Assembly (NCBI GenBank): GCA_015066465.1
Contig: SVOI01000009.1
Location: 1-58,622 of the forward strand
Direction of reading: 5' to 3'
DNA: 58,622 nt
From: Oscillospiraceae bacterium
GTDB taxonomy: Bacteria; Bacillota; Clostridia; Oscillospirales; Acutalibacteraceae
Shown here one piece after another: positions 43,313-52,220 of the stretch. The notes below the pieces were generated by a model. It had not been told where the DNA came from. It made no database searches and saw nothing but the letters and a program-made list of their open reading frames with translations. The position numbers and the translations under genes were made by a program. Position 1 is the first letter of the stretch, and each line of letters starts with the position of its first letter.

Positions 43313-44065
43313 ATGGGCGATTATACAACAGACAGAGTATTAGGTTCAACTGGTACTACCTATAACGCAGTATTTACTGATAAGACTGATAATGCGACTC
43401 TTACTCAGGATGACTTTTTAAAGCTTATGATTACAGAGCTTACAAATCAGGATTTCAATAATACTATGGATACAAGCCAGATGGTAAACCAGATGACACA
43501 GTTCTCAAATATGCAGGCAATGAATGAAATGCTTTCATACTCAAGAACAAATTACGCTATGTCTTTAGTTGGCAAAACAGTTACTGCTTCTCGTTATACA
43601 GTAAGCGGCGACTTGGATACCACAACAGGTAAAATCGACAAGGTTTCCTTAGTAGATGATGAATACGTCTTTTATATCGGCAGTAAAAGATATACTCTTT
43701 CACAGATTATGACTGTGCAGGATTCAAATTCTACAACTACAATTGACCCAACTAAGTTCAGTATTTCATCAAGTGACGTTACTGAAAGCACAGTAAAACT
43801 TAATTGGGAGCTTCCTACAGAAGACGATTTAGTTTCTGCAGGGCTTAAATACAGTGTTTATTACACAAAGGGTACAGATTTTAATAGTGTAGATGATATT
43901 CTTAAAAATGGTACTTTAGGTGCTGGTGATTTAACAACACAAGAGAAAATCATTACAATGTTAGAAGCAGATACCAGTTATCTTTTCAATATTATTGTTG
44001 AAGATAAGGATGGTAAAAAATACTGTTATAATCCTATAAAGGTACAGACAAAAAGTGCCGAATAA
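43313..44065 (+). CDS. flgD: Hook assembly scaffold FlgD with a C-terminal FnIII-like domain
   Basis: 250 residues from ATG 43313 (AAAGGAGG 7 nt upstream). The N-terminal cap domain is typical (LTQDDFLKLMITELTNQDF, TSQMVNQMTQFSNMQAMNEM). Residues about 148-250 look like a fibronectin type III fold (STVKLNWELPTEDDL, LKYSVYYTK, ADTSYLFNIIVEDKDGK), not the usual FlgD tudor/Ig-like pair. FlgD caps the growing hook. Confidence 0.92.
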   Translation: MGDYTTDRVLGSTGTTYNAVFTDKTDNATLTQDDFLKLMITELTNQDFNNTMDTSQMVNQMTQFSNMQAMNEMLSYSRTNYAMSLVGKTVTASRYTVSGDLDTTTGKIDKVSLVDDEYVFYIGSKRYTLSQIMTVQDSNSTTTIDPTKFSISSSDVTESTVKLNWELPTEDDLVSAGLKYSVYYTKGTDFNSVDDILKNGTLGAGDLTTQEKIITMLEADTSYLFNIIVEDKDGKKYCYNPIKVQTKSAE

Positions 44066-44105
44066 GCAAACAGAGTAATTAAAATTTAAGAAAGGTGAGT
44101 CTATC

Positions 44106-44510
44106 ATGGATGATATTCGTTTAAAACACTTTTCGCCAATCGTAACAGGTACTCCGGGTGCGGGTCAGGGATTGTATCCGCCTTCAGTCAGTACACCAAA
44201 GAATGAGCCTTCTGTTTCTTTCGCAGATGTTTTAAAAAGCACTATAGAAAAAAACAGTGAAGTTACTTTTTCAAATCATGCTATTAAAAGAGCAGTCGAT
44301 CATAATATGGATATTACCGACGACGAGCTTAATAGATTAAATGAAGGTGTGCGACTTGCGAGCGAGAAGAACCTTGACGACACTCTGATTCTTGTTGGTG
44401 AAAAAGCATTTGTGGTAAGTGTAAAAAATAACACAGTTATCACAACAGTAAACAACAATTCAATTCAAGGCAATGTATTTACAAATATTAACGGAGCTGT
44501 AATAGTGTAA
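44106..44510 (+). CDS. Flagellar operon protein, TIGR02530 type
   Basis: 134 residues. The conserved C-terminal half is visible: EVTFSNHAIKRAVDHNMDIT, then LNRLNEGVRLASEKNLDDTLIL and FVVSVKNNTVITTV. This family lies between flgD and flgE in Firmicutes; its role is uncertain, though some members are proposed to assist hook formation. It lies 40 nt after flgD, RBS AAAGGTGA. Confidence 0.85.
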   Translation: MDDIRLKHFSPIVTGTPGAGQGLYPPSVSTPKNEPSVSFADVLKSTIEKNSEVTFSNHAIKRAVDHNMDITDDELNRLNEGVRLASEKNLDDTLILVGEKAFVVSVKNNTVITTVNNNSIQGNVFTNINGAVIV

Positions 44511-44686
44511 CTTATTACATAACTTTAAGCCGGACCTTTGGAGGAGGCTTATGGTATCTTGACCGACTGATAGATACCACTTCGTTAAGGGTGAAAAATT
44601 GTCCGAATTAGATTCGGATAGATTTGTTATACTCTTTTTATCCTAATAGGTTACTTATGCATGGCTTCGCATAAGGAGAAATAAAT
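44511..44686 (+). promoter_or_regulatory. Structured 5' region of flgE
   Basis: Three hairpins are visible: TGGTATCT/AGATACCA (44552-44559 with 44572-44579), TCCGAAT/ATTCGGA (44602-44608 with 44612-44618) and CTTATGC/GCATAAG (44654-44660 with 44669-44675). The last one takes in part of the flgE SD (AAGGAG, 44673-44678). A second strong SD, GGAGGAGG (44540-44547), precedes ATG 44551, whose frame stops after three codons (ATG GTA TCT TGA). This suggests translational control of the hook protein. Confidence 0.5.
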
Positions 44687-47089
44687 ATGAATAGAGCTTT
44701 GTTTTCAGGTGTGGCAGGTTTAAAAACCCACCAAACTAAGATGGATGTTATCGGTAACAACATCGCTAACGTTAACACATACGGTTACAAATCACAGCGT
44801 GCTGTTTTCAGTGACCTTTACTACCAGGCACTCAGAAGTGCTTCTGCTGGTACAGCAAGCCAGGGTGGTAAAAACCCAACAGCTGTTGGTTATGGTTCAC
44901 AACTTGCTGGTATTCAGACACAGATGTCTCAGTCAAGTATGCAGACTACTGGTTACGGTATGGACGTTGCTATTGCTGGTGAAGGTTTCCTTCAGGTAAT
45001 GGATGGTTCAGGTAACATCTTCTACACAAAAGCTGGTATGCTCGATTATGATGCTAACGGTTACTTAACCGACATCAATGGTAACTTTGTTCTTGGTACA
45101 ACAGCAAACGGTACTGCAGATACACAAAAAATCTGCTTAAGCAATATCGGTACTGTTAACCCAAAGAAAGCTTCAGTTACAGAATCAATCAATGGTATTG
45201 ATTATACTATTACCGCATCTAACCCAAATAAATTCGGTAATATCGCAATTTCAATTTCATCAAGCGAAGGTCTTCCAGATGGTCTTCCTGCAAAAGCAGT
45301 TATCTCTTCTACAGGTGCTATCTCAGTTGAACTCAACGCTTATCATAAATTCAATTCAATGAGCGAATTAAATTCTGCTATTAACGATGCTATTACAGAA
45401 GCTAATGGTGGTAATCAGCACGCTGCAGGTGTATTCACTCTTACTTCATCAAGAAATATGTTTGGTACAGAAGCAACTGACGGTTCATTCAAAGGTGTTG
45501 CAGTTGCAAATCCATCAGTTATTACATTAAATGCTGATGCATTCGAAGGTAAATTAACAGTTAAGAGCTTTGACCCTGAAGAAGCAGCTCAGGTTATTGC
45601 AGATAATTCACCTGTTACATTTACAACTACAGCAGTTCCAAACACAAACCCAGCAGAATACACAATGACTGCAACAGTTAATGGTATTGATTACGTTGGT
45701 ACAGTTCTTGGTACTTCTATCTACCCTGTAACTCTTACATCAGCAGGTGGCGGTACTATTGAGCTTGACACTAAATTAGGTCAGAAATTCACAGATTCAG
45801 ATTTACAAAGAGCTACATTACAAGCTTCAAATGGTACTGTTTCTGCTCCTGAATTTTTCCTTGGTGGTGCACAGATTACAAAAATGAGCGAAAAATTCCC
45901 ATCTTCAAGTGATATGGATTTCGCTATTTCAAATCTTGACGCTACTACTCATCAGTTTGACCTTACAGTTACTATAGCAGGTATTACTTATAAATCAGAA
46001 ACACCTGCAATTCCTGGTCAGGAAATTACTCTTAAAACTGATAATGAAGCTGATGGTTCAATTACACTTTCTATACCAGCTCTCACAACAATGGCTGTGA
46101 ACTATGGTTTAGATATAAACAATGCAAACTTTAATACTGCACTCAACAATTTACTTACAAACAGTGTTGATATGCATTCTTATGCATCAGTTGCTTCAAA
46201 AGAAGCTATTACAGAACCTCTTACAGGTGCTGAAATTGCTGGTACTGATTTCTCAGTTACAACTGGTCAATTAAAAGGCGCTCCTGTAGAGAACGGCTTC
46301 TTCGGTGGCGGTATGTTATTTATGCAGGCAAGTACTGACTTTGTAGGTAAGGGTACTGTTACACCTGATAAGTTTACTGCTTCTTACGTTCAGGGTGTTG
46401 ATGATGGTAACTCTTACTGGACAGTATCTCTTGATATTGATGGTACAGAATATACCACAACAATTTCTGAGGGTACTATTGCTTCATCATTACTCCTTAA
46501 AGGTCCTGAGGGCGACTACATTCAGGTTACAAACCCAGGCTTTGAAGGTATGAACGATTACTTCAGAAGTCAGCAGAACCCACCACGTGACCCTGCAACT
46601 GGTGATACAGTTCAGGCTTACAATGGTAACGAAACAGTTGAGGTTACTCCTTCAGTTGCTTCAAGAGAAATGGGTCTTTCATCAAAACCATTCACACTTT
46701 CAGGTGGTACAGATGGTGGTGTTGTTACTCTTGATGAAATCAGCAGTATTGCTATTGCAGCAGACGGTACAATTACTGTTTCTCACGGCGAGCTTGGTAA
46801 CGTTGTAGCAGGTAGAATTTCTCTTGCGAGCTTTGCAAACCCTGCAGGTCTTTTATTGCAAGGTACAAACTACTTCGCAGCAACTGCAAACTCAGGTGAA
46901 CCAAATCTTTGCGACCCAGGCTCAGATGGTACTGGTTCTCTCGTTACAAGTGCTCTTGAGATGTCTAACGTTGACCTTTCATCAGAAATGGCAGATATGA
47001 TTACTACACAAAGAGGTTTCCAGGCAAACTCTCGTATAATCACAGTTTCTGACTCAATGTTAGAAGAACTCATTAACCTCAAGAGATAA
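44687..47089 (+). CDS. flgE: Flagellar hook protein FlgE
   Basis: 800 residues, about twice the enteric length. The N-terminal rod/hook signature is present (MNRALFSGVAGLKTHQTKMD, NIANVNTYGYKSQRAVF) and the C-terminal heptads (VDLSSEMADMITTQRGFQANSR...). The large middle is threonine-, asparagine- and glycine-rich, the exposed part of the hook. It is exported by the flagellar type III system. Long hooks proteins occur in other Clostridia and spirochaetes. Confidence 0.95.
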   Translation: MNRALFSGVAGLKTHQTKMDVIGNNIANVNTYGYKSQRAVFSDLYYQALRSASAGTASQGGKNPTAVGYGSQLAGIQTQMSQSSMQTTGYGMDVAIAGEGFLQVMDGSGNIFYTKAGMLDYDANGYLTDINGNFVLGTTANGTADTQKICLSNIGTVNPKKASVTESINGIDYTITASNPNKFGNIAISISSSEGLPDGLPAKAVISSTGAISVELNAYHKFNSMSELNSAINDAITEANGGNQHAAGVFTLTSSRNMFGTEATDGSFKGVAVANPSVITLNADAFEGKLTVKSFDPEEAAQVIADNSPVTFTTTAVPNTNPAEYTMTATVNGIDYVGTVLGTSIYPVTLTSAGGGTIELDTKLGQKFTDSDLQRATLQASNGTVSAPEFFLGGAQITKMSEKFPSSSDMDFAISNLDATTHQFDLTVTIAGITYKSETPAIPGQEITLKTDNEADGSITLSIPALTTMAVNYGLDINNANFNTALNNLLTNSVDMHSYASVASKEAITEPLTGAEIAGTDFSVTTGQLKGAPVENGFFGGGMLFMQASTDFVGKGTVTPDKFTASYVQGVDDGNSYWTVSLDIDGTEYTTTISEGTIASSLLLKGPEGDYIQVTNPGFEGMNDYFRSQQNPPRDPATGDTVQAYNGNETVEVTPSVASREMGLSSKPFTLSGGTDGGVVTLDEISSIAIAADGTITVSHGELGNVVAGRISLASFANPAGLLLQGTNYFAATANSGEPNLCDPGSDGTGSLVTSALEMSNVDLSSEMADMITTQRGFQANSRIITVSDSMLEELINLKR

Positions 47090-47090
47090 T

Positions 47091-47374
47091 CTGGTAGTTA
47101 GTTAAATAGGGTAATTTAAAGTAAAATTTGTTGATTTATTTTAAGTTTTAACTACATACCATAAAATCTTTTTGAATATATACCATAAATCTTAAATTTT
47201 TAAATGCATTTTGGTATGTTATTCAGAACGTATCGGGATGCATCAGGTTGAAAAATCAACCTTAATAAAGTACCATAAATCTTTTAAATAATACTGCGAC
47301 AACCTCTTTGGTTGTTGTGAGGTTGTCGCCAGTATTAAGATATATTTATTAACCTACTAAGACTAACAACCAAA
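47091..47374. repeat. Structured insert between flgE and flbD with inverted ends
   Basis: No ORF. The ends are imperfect inverted repeats (CTGGTAGTTAGTTAAATAGG at the left, the complement of TTGGTTGTTAGTCTTAGTAGG at the right). Inside are three direct copies of ACCATAAA(A)TCTT near 47158, 47182 and 47272, one inverted partial copy (TTGGTATGTT, 47211-47220), and a strong 17-bp hairpin (47290-47306 with 47319-47336, one bulge, 12-nt loop). No T tract follows, so it is not a standard terminator. Confidence 0.55.
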
Positions 47375-47396
47375 ATAAGAATTGTGGGGAAACGCT

Positions 47397-47615
47397 ATGA
47401 TTATTTTAACTAAGTTAAATAATGTTCCTTTTGCATTAAATCCGGACTTAATTGAAACTATAGAAGAAACTCCGGATACAACCATAAGATTAGTTACAAA
47501 AAACATTATCATTGTTAAAGAACCAATGGCAGATGTTACTAAGAAAATATATGAATATCGTGCTATTGCAGGTGGTTCAGCGGCAAAAATAATTCCTAAT
47601 ATCGGCGATTTATAA
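47397..47615 (+). CDS. flbD: FlbD family flagellar protein
   Basis: 72 residues from ATG 47397 (GTGGGGAAACGCT upstream). The family text is MIILTKLNNVPFALNPDLIETIEETPDT, followed by IRLVTKNIIIVKEP. FlbD (swrD in Bacillus) raises stator power and swarming. It lies just upstream of motA, as usual. Confidence 0.93.
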   Translation: MIILTKLNNVPFALNPDLIETIEETPDTTIRLVTKNIIIVKEPMADVTKKIYEYRAIAGGSAAKIIPNIGDL

Positions 47616-47667
47616 ACACTGATTATTAAATAAAGGAAAGTAAATTTAAAGGGGCGTATTAGGCTTT

Positions 47668-48525
47668 ATGAAACGATCGATTGATATAATGTCCATTATA
47701 GGACTTATTCTTGCATTTGGTATGATGGTTTTTGGTATTGTTTTTGGTGAAGATGATGCTGGAAATCCAGCAGTAAAATTTGATACGATAAGTAGCTTCT
47801 TACACTTACCAAGTATAATTATTGTTATCGGCGGTGTTTTTGCTTGTCTTATGTTCAGTTTCCCTGTGTCACAATTTGCAAAAATACCAAAACATTTAGG
47901 TATTGTTTTTTCTCCAAAAGTATATAATCCAGAGATTTATATTGCGAAAATAGTTGAATGTGCTAAAAAAGCGAGAGCTAATGGTCTTTTAGCACTTGAA
48001 GAAGATACAAACGAAATGACCGATGCCTTTATGAAAAATAGTTTTCAGATGGTAGTTGACTCGGTTGACCAGGAAAAAGTTAAAGAACAAATGGATTGCT
48101 GGCTTGCAAACCTTGATGACCGTCACTCAGCTGACAGGGCATTCTATGATAAAGGTGCAGAGCTTGGTCCTGCGTTCGGTATGATTGGTACATTGATAGG
48201 TCTTATAAATATGCTTCAGAAAATGAGTGATATTGATACATTAGGTCCTAACATGGCTGTTGCACTTGTTACAACCTTCTATGGTTCACTCTTAGCGAAT
48301 GCAATATTCTTACCTATTTCAAATAAATTAAGAGTTCGTCACGAAGAAGAATATCTTTGTATGTCTATTATTGCAGAAGGTGTTCAGGCTATACAAGCTG
48401 GTGAAAACCCTAAGCTCGTTCAGGAAAGACTTATACATATGTTACCTGAGTATAAACAAAAGAAGTTTAACCCAGGAGACTCTGGCTCATCAGATGATGA
48501 TGGTGGCAAGAAGGGTAAAAAATAA
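47668..48525 (+). CDS. motA: Flagellar stator protein MotA
   Basis: 285 residues, four membrane helices (about 8-27, 45-64, 165-185, 203-222). The helix 3-4 signature is ELGPAFGMIGTLIGLINML followed by LGPNMAVALVTTFYGSLLAN, with the conserved prolines of the ion channel. The cytoplasmic loop between helices 2 and 3 carries charged residues that meet FliG. The acidic/glycine-lysine C-terminus (GDSGSSDDDGGKKGKK) is low complexity. Confidence 0.96.
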   Translation: MKRSIDIMSIIGLILAFGMMVFGIVFGEDDAGNPAVKFDTISSFLHLPSIIIVIGGVFACLMFSFPVSQFAKIPKHLGIVFSPKVYNPEIYIAKIVECAKKARANGLLALEEDTNEMTDAFMKNSFQMVVDSVDQEKVKEQMDCWLANLDDRHSADRAFYDKGAELGPAFGMIGTLIGLINMLQKMSDIDTLGPNMAVALVTTFYGSLLANAIFLPISNKLRVRHEEEYLCMSIIAEGVQAIQAGENPKLVQERLIHMLPEYKQKKFNPGDSGSSDDDGGKKGKK

Positions 48526-48556
48526 TTCCCAATAACTATGTAAAGGTTGGTAAAAA

Positions 48557-49390
48557 ATGGCAAGACAAAGAAAATCGTCCGGTGGTGGCGGTGGTGGCCA
48601 GGCTTGGCTTAATACCTACGCCGATATGGTTACCTTGCTTCTTTGTTTCTTTGTTCTTATGATTAGTATGTCAGTTATTGACCAGGAAAAGTTTAATGCT
48701 TTCCTTGAATCATTCCAGAACATAGATAAAGAAGTGCTTGAAGAAATTATTCAGGGTTCAGCAGTAGGTGGCGGTGAAGGTTCAGGTAACAGTCAGGATA
48801 TGACAGAAGCCGCAATGGATACTCTTTTTGAAAAGTTAGAAGAGTACGTAGAAGAAAATAATATGCAAAGCTCTGTTTCAATCGCAAAGATTGAAGATGT
48901 TATTTACGTCCGTTTTGACAGTGCTATATTCTTTAAACCGAATGAGTATACTCTAAGAGACGATGCTTATGATGTATTGAATTTCATAGGTGACGGCTTA
49001 AAGGAATATGAAAAAGAAATTAAGCTTATAAATATTTGCGGTCATACTGCTAAGCCTGCCGTTGAGCAGGACCCTGAAAGAACATGGCGTCTTGCAGGCG
49101 AAAGAGCTGCAGTTGTTGCAAACTATTTTGAATTAAATAAAAAAATCGATAATATGAAAATTACGGTTTTGGGTTATGGTGATAACTTCCCTGTAGCTTC
49201 CAATGATACAGAAGAGGGTATGAGAAAGAACCGTCGTGTTGAGCTTGTTATTATCGGTAAAAACAGTAACGTTAATACAAATATTTACGATGCCCTTGAA
49301 GAGCTTTATAACAGCGATGAATATCCAAAAGAGGGCGATGTAAATGATGTATTACTTCCACAGTTATCAGGTAAAGATACTAAAAAATGA
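48557..49390 (+). CDS. motB: Flagellar stator protein MotB
   Basis: 277 residues. A six-glycine run precedes the single membrane helix WLNTYADMVTLLLCFFVLM, in which Asp23 is the ion-carrying residue. The C-terminal OmpA-like peptidoglycan-binding domain includes ICGHTAKPA, RLAGERAAVVANYF and RKNRRVELVI. It lies 31 nt after motA. The coupling ion cannot be read with confidence. Confidence 0.96.
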   Translation: MARQRKSSGGGGGGQAWLNTYADMVTLLLCFFVLMISMSVIDQEKFNAFLESFQNIDKEVLEEIIQGSAVGGGEGSGNSQDMTEAAMDTLFEKLEEYVEENNMQSSVSIAKIEDVIYVRFDSAIFFKPNEYTLRDDAYDVLNFIGDGLKEYEKEIKLINICGHTAKPAVEQDPERTWRLAGERAAVVANYFELNKKIDNMKITVLGYGDNFPVASNDTEEGMRKNRRVELVIIGKNSNVNTNIYDALEELYNSDEYPKEGDVNDVLLPQLSGKDTKK

Positions 49391-49431
49391 TTTTTATACT
49401 ATTATTTCCAAGAAAGGAGTTGAGTAGCTGA

Positions 49432-50457
49432 ATGGCAGAAGCGTTATCCCAAAGCCAAATTGATGAACTTTTGCAGCGTATGAAAAGTGGTGCACCAGTT
49501 GAAAGTGAACCCGAAGAACGAATAAAAGTCTATAACTTCGCATCGCCTAAAAAGTTTACAAAGGACCAGCTTAAATCGTTAAACAACTTTCTTGAAACAT
49601 TTGCAAGAATTGTTTCTTCTTACTTTACTAACGCTCTTCACAGTATATGTGAAGTAAACGTCAGCCAATTAGAAGAACAAAGATATTTTGAGTTTAACAA
49701 TGCAATTCCAGATAGTACTTTGGTTGGTATTATAGGTTTTGAACCTGAAAATTCAAGCTTCGGTGAAACAACGTTGCTACTTGAATTCCCTACCTCCTTC
49801 GGTTATATGTTAATTGACAGATTGATGGGTGGTAACGGCGAACCTACAATACTTCAGAGAGATTTTACAGAAATAGAAACAGCCCTTCTTGAGCACGTAA
49901 TGCAAAAGGTTACAAAAACAATGAAGGATGCCTGGAAGACTTACTTCCCACTCGAAACTGACTTTAAAGGAATTCAGACAAATGGTAGATTGATTCAGGC
50001 ATTTTCGCCACAGGATATAGTTCTTATAGTTTCTTTCGATATTAAGGAAGAGTTTTATGAAGGTACGGCAAACTTATGTATGCCTGCTGATAAATTCGAA
50101 GAAGTCATTAACAATCTTAGTCAGAAATATTCACAAGGCACAAGGCAACAAGATCAGGATAAGGAACAGAAAAAGCAAGATCTTCTTATGGATTACCTTA
50201 AGAAATCTGACCTTAATATTGAAGCTTATCTTGACAGATGCACAATGTCGTTTGAAGAAGTTACTGACTTAAGAGTAAATGATGTTTTAATGTTAAATAA
50301 GCGTATTGACGATGACATAGAGGTTCACATCGAAGGAATGCCTTGGTATTCTGCACGAATGGGTGAATCAAATAATAAAAAAGCTATTAAGCTTGTTAAG
50401 TCATTAGGCGACCCAAAAAAAGAAGAACAAAGGGAGGATGCGAACGTTGATGACTGA
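49432..50457 (+). CDS. fliM: Flagellar motor switch protein FliM
   Basis: 341 residues. The N-terminal CheY-P-binding peptide is intact (LSQSQIDELLQRM, residues 5-17). The CheC-like middle domain (EQRYFEFNNAIPDSTLVGII, DRLMGGNGEP) and the C-terminal SpoA domain (SDLNIEAYLDRCTMSFEEVTDLRVNDVL) follow. FliM controls rotation sense and smooth running. fliL, normally between motB and fliM, is absent; only 41 nt separate the genes. It overlaps fliY by 8 nt. Confidence 0.96.
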   Translation: MAEALSQSQIDELLQRMKSGAPVESEPEERIKVYNFASPKKFTKDQLKSLNNFLETFARIVSSYFTNALHSICEVNVSQLEEQRYFEFNNAIPDSTLVGIIGFEPENSSFGETTLLLEFPTSFGYMLIDRLMGGNGEPTILQRDFTEIETALLEHVMQKVTKTMKDAWKTYFPLETDFKGIQTNGRLIQAFSPQDIVLIVSFDIKEEFYEGTANLCMPADKFEEVINNLSQKYSQGTRQQDQDKEQKKQDLLMDYLKKSDLNIEAYLDRCTMSFEEVTDLRVNDVLMLNKRIDDDIEVHIEGMPWYSARMGESNNKKAIKLVKSLGDPKKEEQREDANVDD

Positions 50458-51766
50458 TAATGAAAAATTCTTATCATCAGATGACCTTGATGCCATCGGT
50501 GAAGTCTTAAACATTAGCATGGGTGCGGCAGCTACTGCGGTATCTTCAATGTTAGATAAGAGAGTGTTAATAACAACTCCTAATGTTGAATTAAATACTT
50601 TTGACACAATCGACTATTCAAAACTCGAACCTGCAATCTTAGTTAAAATTAACTATGTTGAGGGTATTGAGGGTGCTAACGTAATTATTCTCAGAAGAAA
50701 CGATATGAGAATAATCTTAGATATCCTTATGGGTAACGATTATACTCAAGGCTCAGAAGAAGAATTTGAATTTGACGATATGAGCCTTAGTGCTGCTTGT
50801 GAGGTTATGAATCAGATGATGGGTTCATCTGCAACAGCACTCTCAGAAATCTTAGGTATGACAGTTAATATTTCAACTCCTGAGTCAAAGCTCATTACTT
50901 CACGTACAGACGTGCTTGAGTCCTTTGAAGCAGATGGTCATACTGAAGAAAACGTTGTAGCCGTTTCATTCAATCTTAATATTGAAGAAGAGGGCGGCGA
51001 AGCAATAGTTGATACGGTATTTACTTCATACTTGTCTATTGACTTGGCTAAGAAAATTGTTTCAACTATTTCAGGTGAACAAGAACCTGTAGACACTTTA
51101 ATTGAAGAGCCAGCACCAGCTCCTGCTCCAGCACCAGCTCCTGCTCCGGCACCAGCTCCTGCTCCAGCACCAGCTCCTGCTCCGACTCCAATTCCTGAAC
51201 CACCGGTTCAACAACCACCAATGGGTCAGCAACCAATTAACCAGGGTGCTCCTAATATGTATGGTCAACCACCGATGTATCCTCAGGAACAATATATGGC
51301 ACAACAACAGGCTATGTATCAGAATCAATACCCACAAGGTATGATGCCTAATATGCAAAATCCATATTACGGAATGCCGATGCAGCAACCAATGGGTTAC
51401 GGTATGCCAGTCGGTCAGCCAGACCCTTCTGTAACTATTAAAACTGCAGATTTTCCTGACTTTGGCAAAAAGGTTGGTATGCAGGGCACACCTTACAGCG
51501 GTAATCTTAATTTACTTATGGGCGTTCAGCTTGATATTTCAGTTGTAATTGGTCGCTCTAAGAAAAAGATTAAAGATATTATGGAATTCGGTCAGGGTAC
51601 TGTCATTGAACTTGATAAACAAACAGGTGCTCCTGCAGAAATAATTGTTAACGGTCAGTTACTTGCATACGGCGATGTTATCGTTGTTGGCGATAACTTC
51701 GGTGTTCGTGTAACAGAGATTGTTGGCGCAAAAGAACTTTTAGACTCACTTGGCGGAACATTATAA
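50450..51766 (+). CDS. fliY: Flagellar motor switch phosphatase FliY
   Basis: 438 residues from ATG 50450 (GGAGG 12 nt upstream; TTG 50447 is possible, and ATG 50438 abuts the SD). The CheC-type domain has both phosphatase motifs: Asp14, Glu18, Asn21 and Pro44, then Ser114, Glu118, Asn121 and Pro144. A Pro-Ala, Gln and Met-rich linker (about 220-325) leads to a FliN/SpoA domain (LNLLMGVQLDISVVIGRSKKKI). The CheY-P-binding peptide found at the N-terminus of B. subtilis FliY is missing. It dephosphorylates CheY-P at the switch. Confidence 0.95.
   Translation: MTDNEKFLSSDDLDAIGEVLNISMGAAATAVSSMLDKRVLITTPNVELNTFDTIDYSKLEPAILVKINYVEGIEGANVIILRRNDMRIILDILMGNDYTQGSEEEFEFDDMSLSAACEVMNQMMGSSATALSEILGMTVNISTPESKLITSRTDVLESFEADGHTEENVVAVSFNLNIEEEGGEAIVDTVFTSYLSIDLAKKIVSTISGEQEPVDTLIEEPAPAPAPAPAPAPAPAPAPAPAPAPTPIPEPPVQQPPMGQQPINQGAPNMYGQPPMYPQEQYMAQQQAMYQNQYPQGMMPNMQNPYYGMPMQQPMGYGMPVGQPDPSVTIKTADFPDFGKKVGMQGTPYSGNLNLLMGVQLDISVVIGRSKKKIKDIMEFGQGTVIELDKQTGAPAEIIVNGQLLAYGDVIVVGDNFGVRVTEIVGAKELLDSLGGTL
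51110..51181 (+). repeat. Four 18-bp tandem repeats in fliY encoding a Pro-Ala linker
   Basis: The unit CCAGCACCAGCTCCTGCT occurs four times, with one A-to-G change in unit 3. Each encodes PAPAPA. The frame is kept by any unit gain or loss, so linker length could vary by slippage. Confidence 0.9.
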
Positions 51767-51815
51767 ATTAGTGTTACCAAATAAATAAATTATAATCAGA
51801 AATGAGGAAGATTTT

Positions 51816-52178
51816 ATGTATAAAATTATGTTAGCTGATGACGCTGGTTTCATGAGAAAAATGATTCAAAATCACTTAAGTGGTGCAGGTTACACAGATT
51901 TCGTAGAGGCTGCTGACGGTGCTCAGGCTGTTGAGCTTTACAATGAGCATAAGCCAGACTTAGTTCTTCTTGATATTACTATGCCTAATATGAGCGGTAT
52001 TGAAGCTCTTGCAGCTATTAAGCAAATTGACCCTAACTCAAAAGTGGTTATGTGTTCTGCTATGGGTCAGGAATCAATGGTTATGGAGGCTATTAAATTA
52101 GGCGCTCTTGACTTCATTGTTAAACCTTTCAAGCAAGACAGAATTGTTCAGACAGTTACTAAGATTTTACCATTGTAA
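51816..52178 (+). CDS. cheY: Chemotaxis response regulator CheY
   Basis: 120 residues, a single receiver domain. Acidic pocket Asp8-Asp9, phosphoacceptor Asp53 in LVLLDITMP, then CSAMGQ (signal-switch Ser/Ala) and KPF lysine. CheY-P binds FliM to switch rotation. Its place right after fliY matches B. subtilis. It lies 49 nt after fliY with its own RBS. Confidence 0.96.
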   Translation: MYKIMLADDAGFMRKMIQNHLSGAGYTDFVEAADGAQAVELYNEHKPDLVLLDITMPNMSGIEALAAIKQIDPNSKVVMCSAMGQESMVMEAIKLGALDFIVKPFKQDRIVQTVTKILPL

Positions 52179-52220
52179 TTGTATTATATTTATAATAGAA
52201 TTTATAAGTGAGGACTTTGT

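Noticed and set aside
47091-47374. CRISPR-like array from the three ACCATAAATCTT copies
   Set aside because: The copies are short, differ in spacing (about 24 and 90 nt) and have no cas genes nearby.
51098-51388. 96-codon open frame antisense to fliY, rich in Trp, Ser and Arg
   Set aside because: It is a shadow of the Pro-Ala repeat and Gln-rich linker; the composition simply mirrors the repeat.
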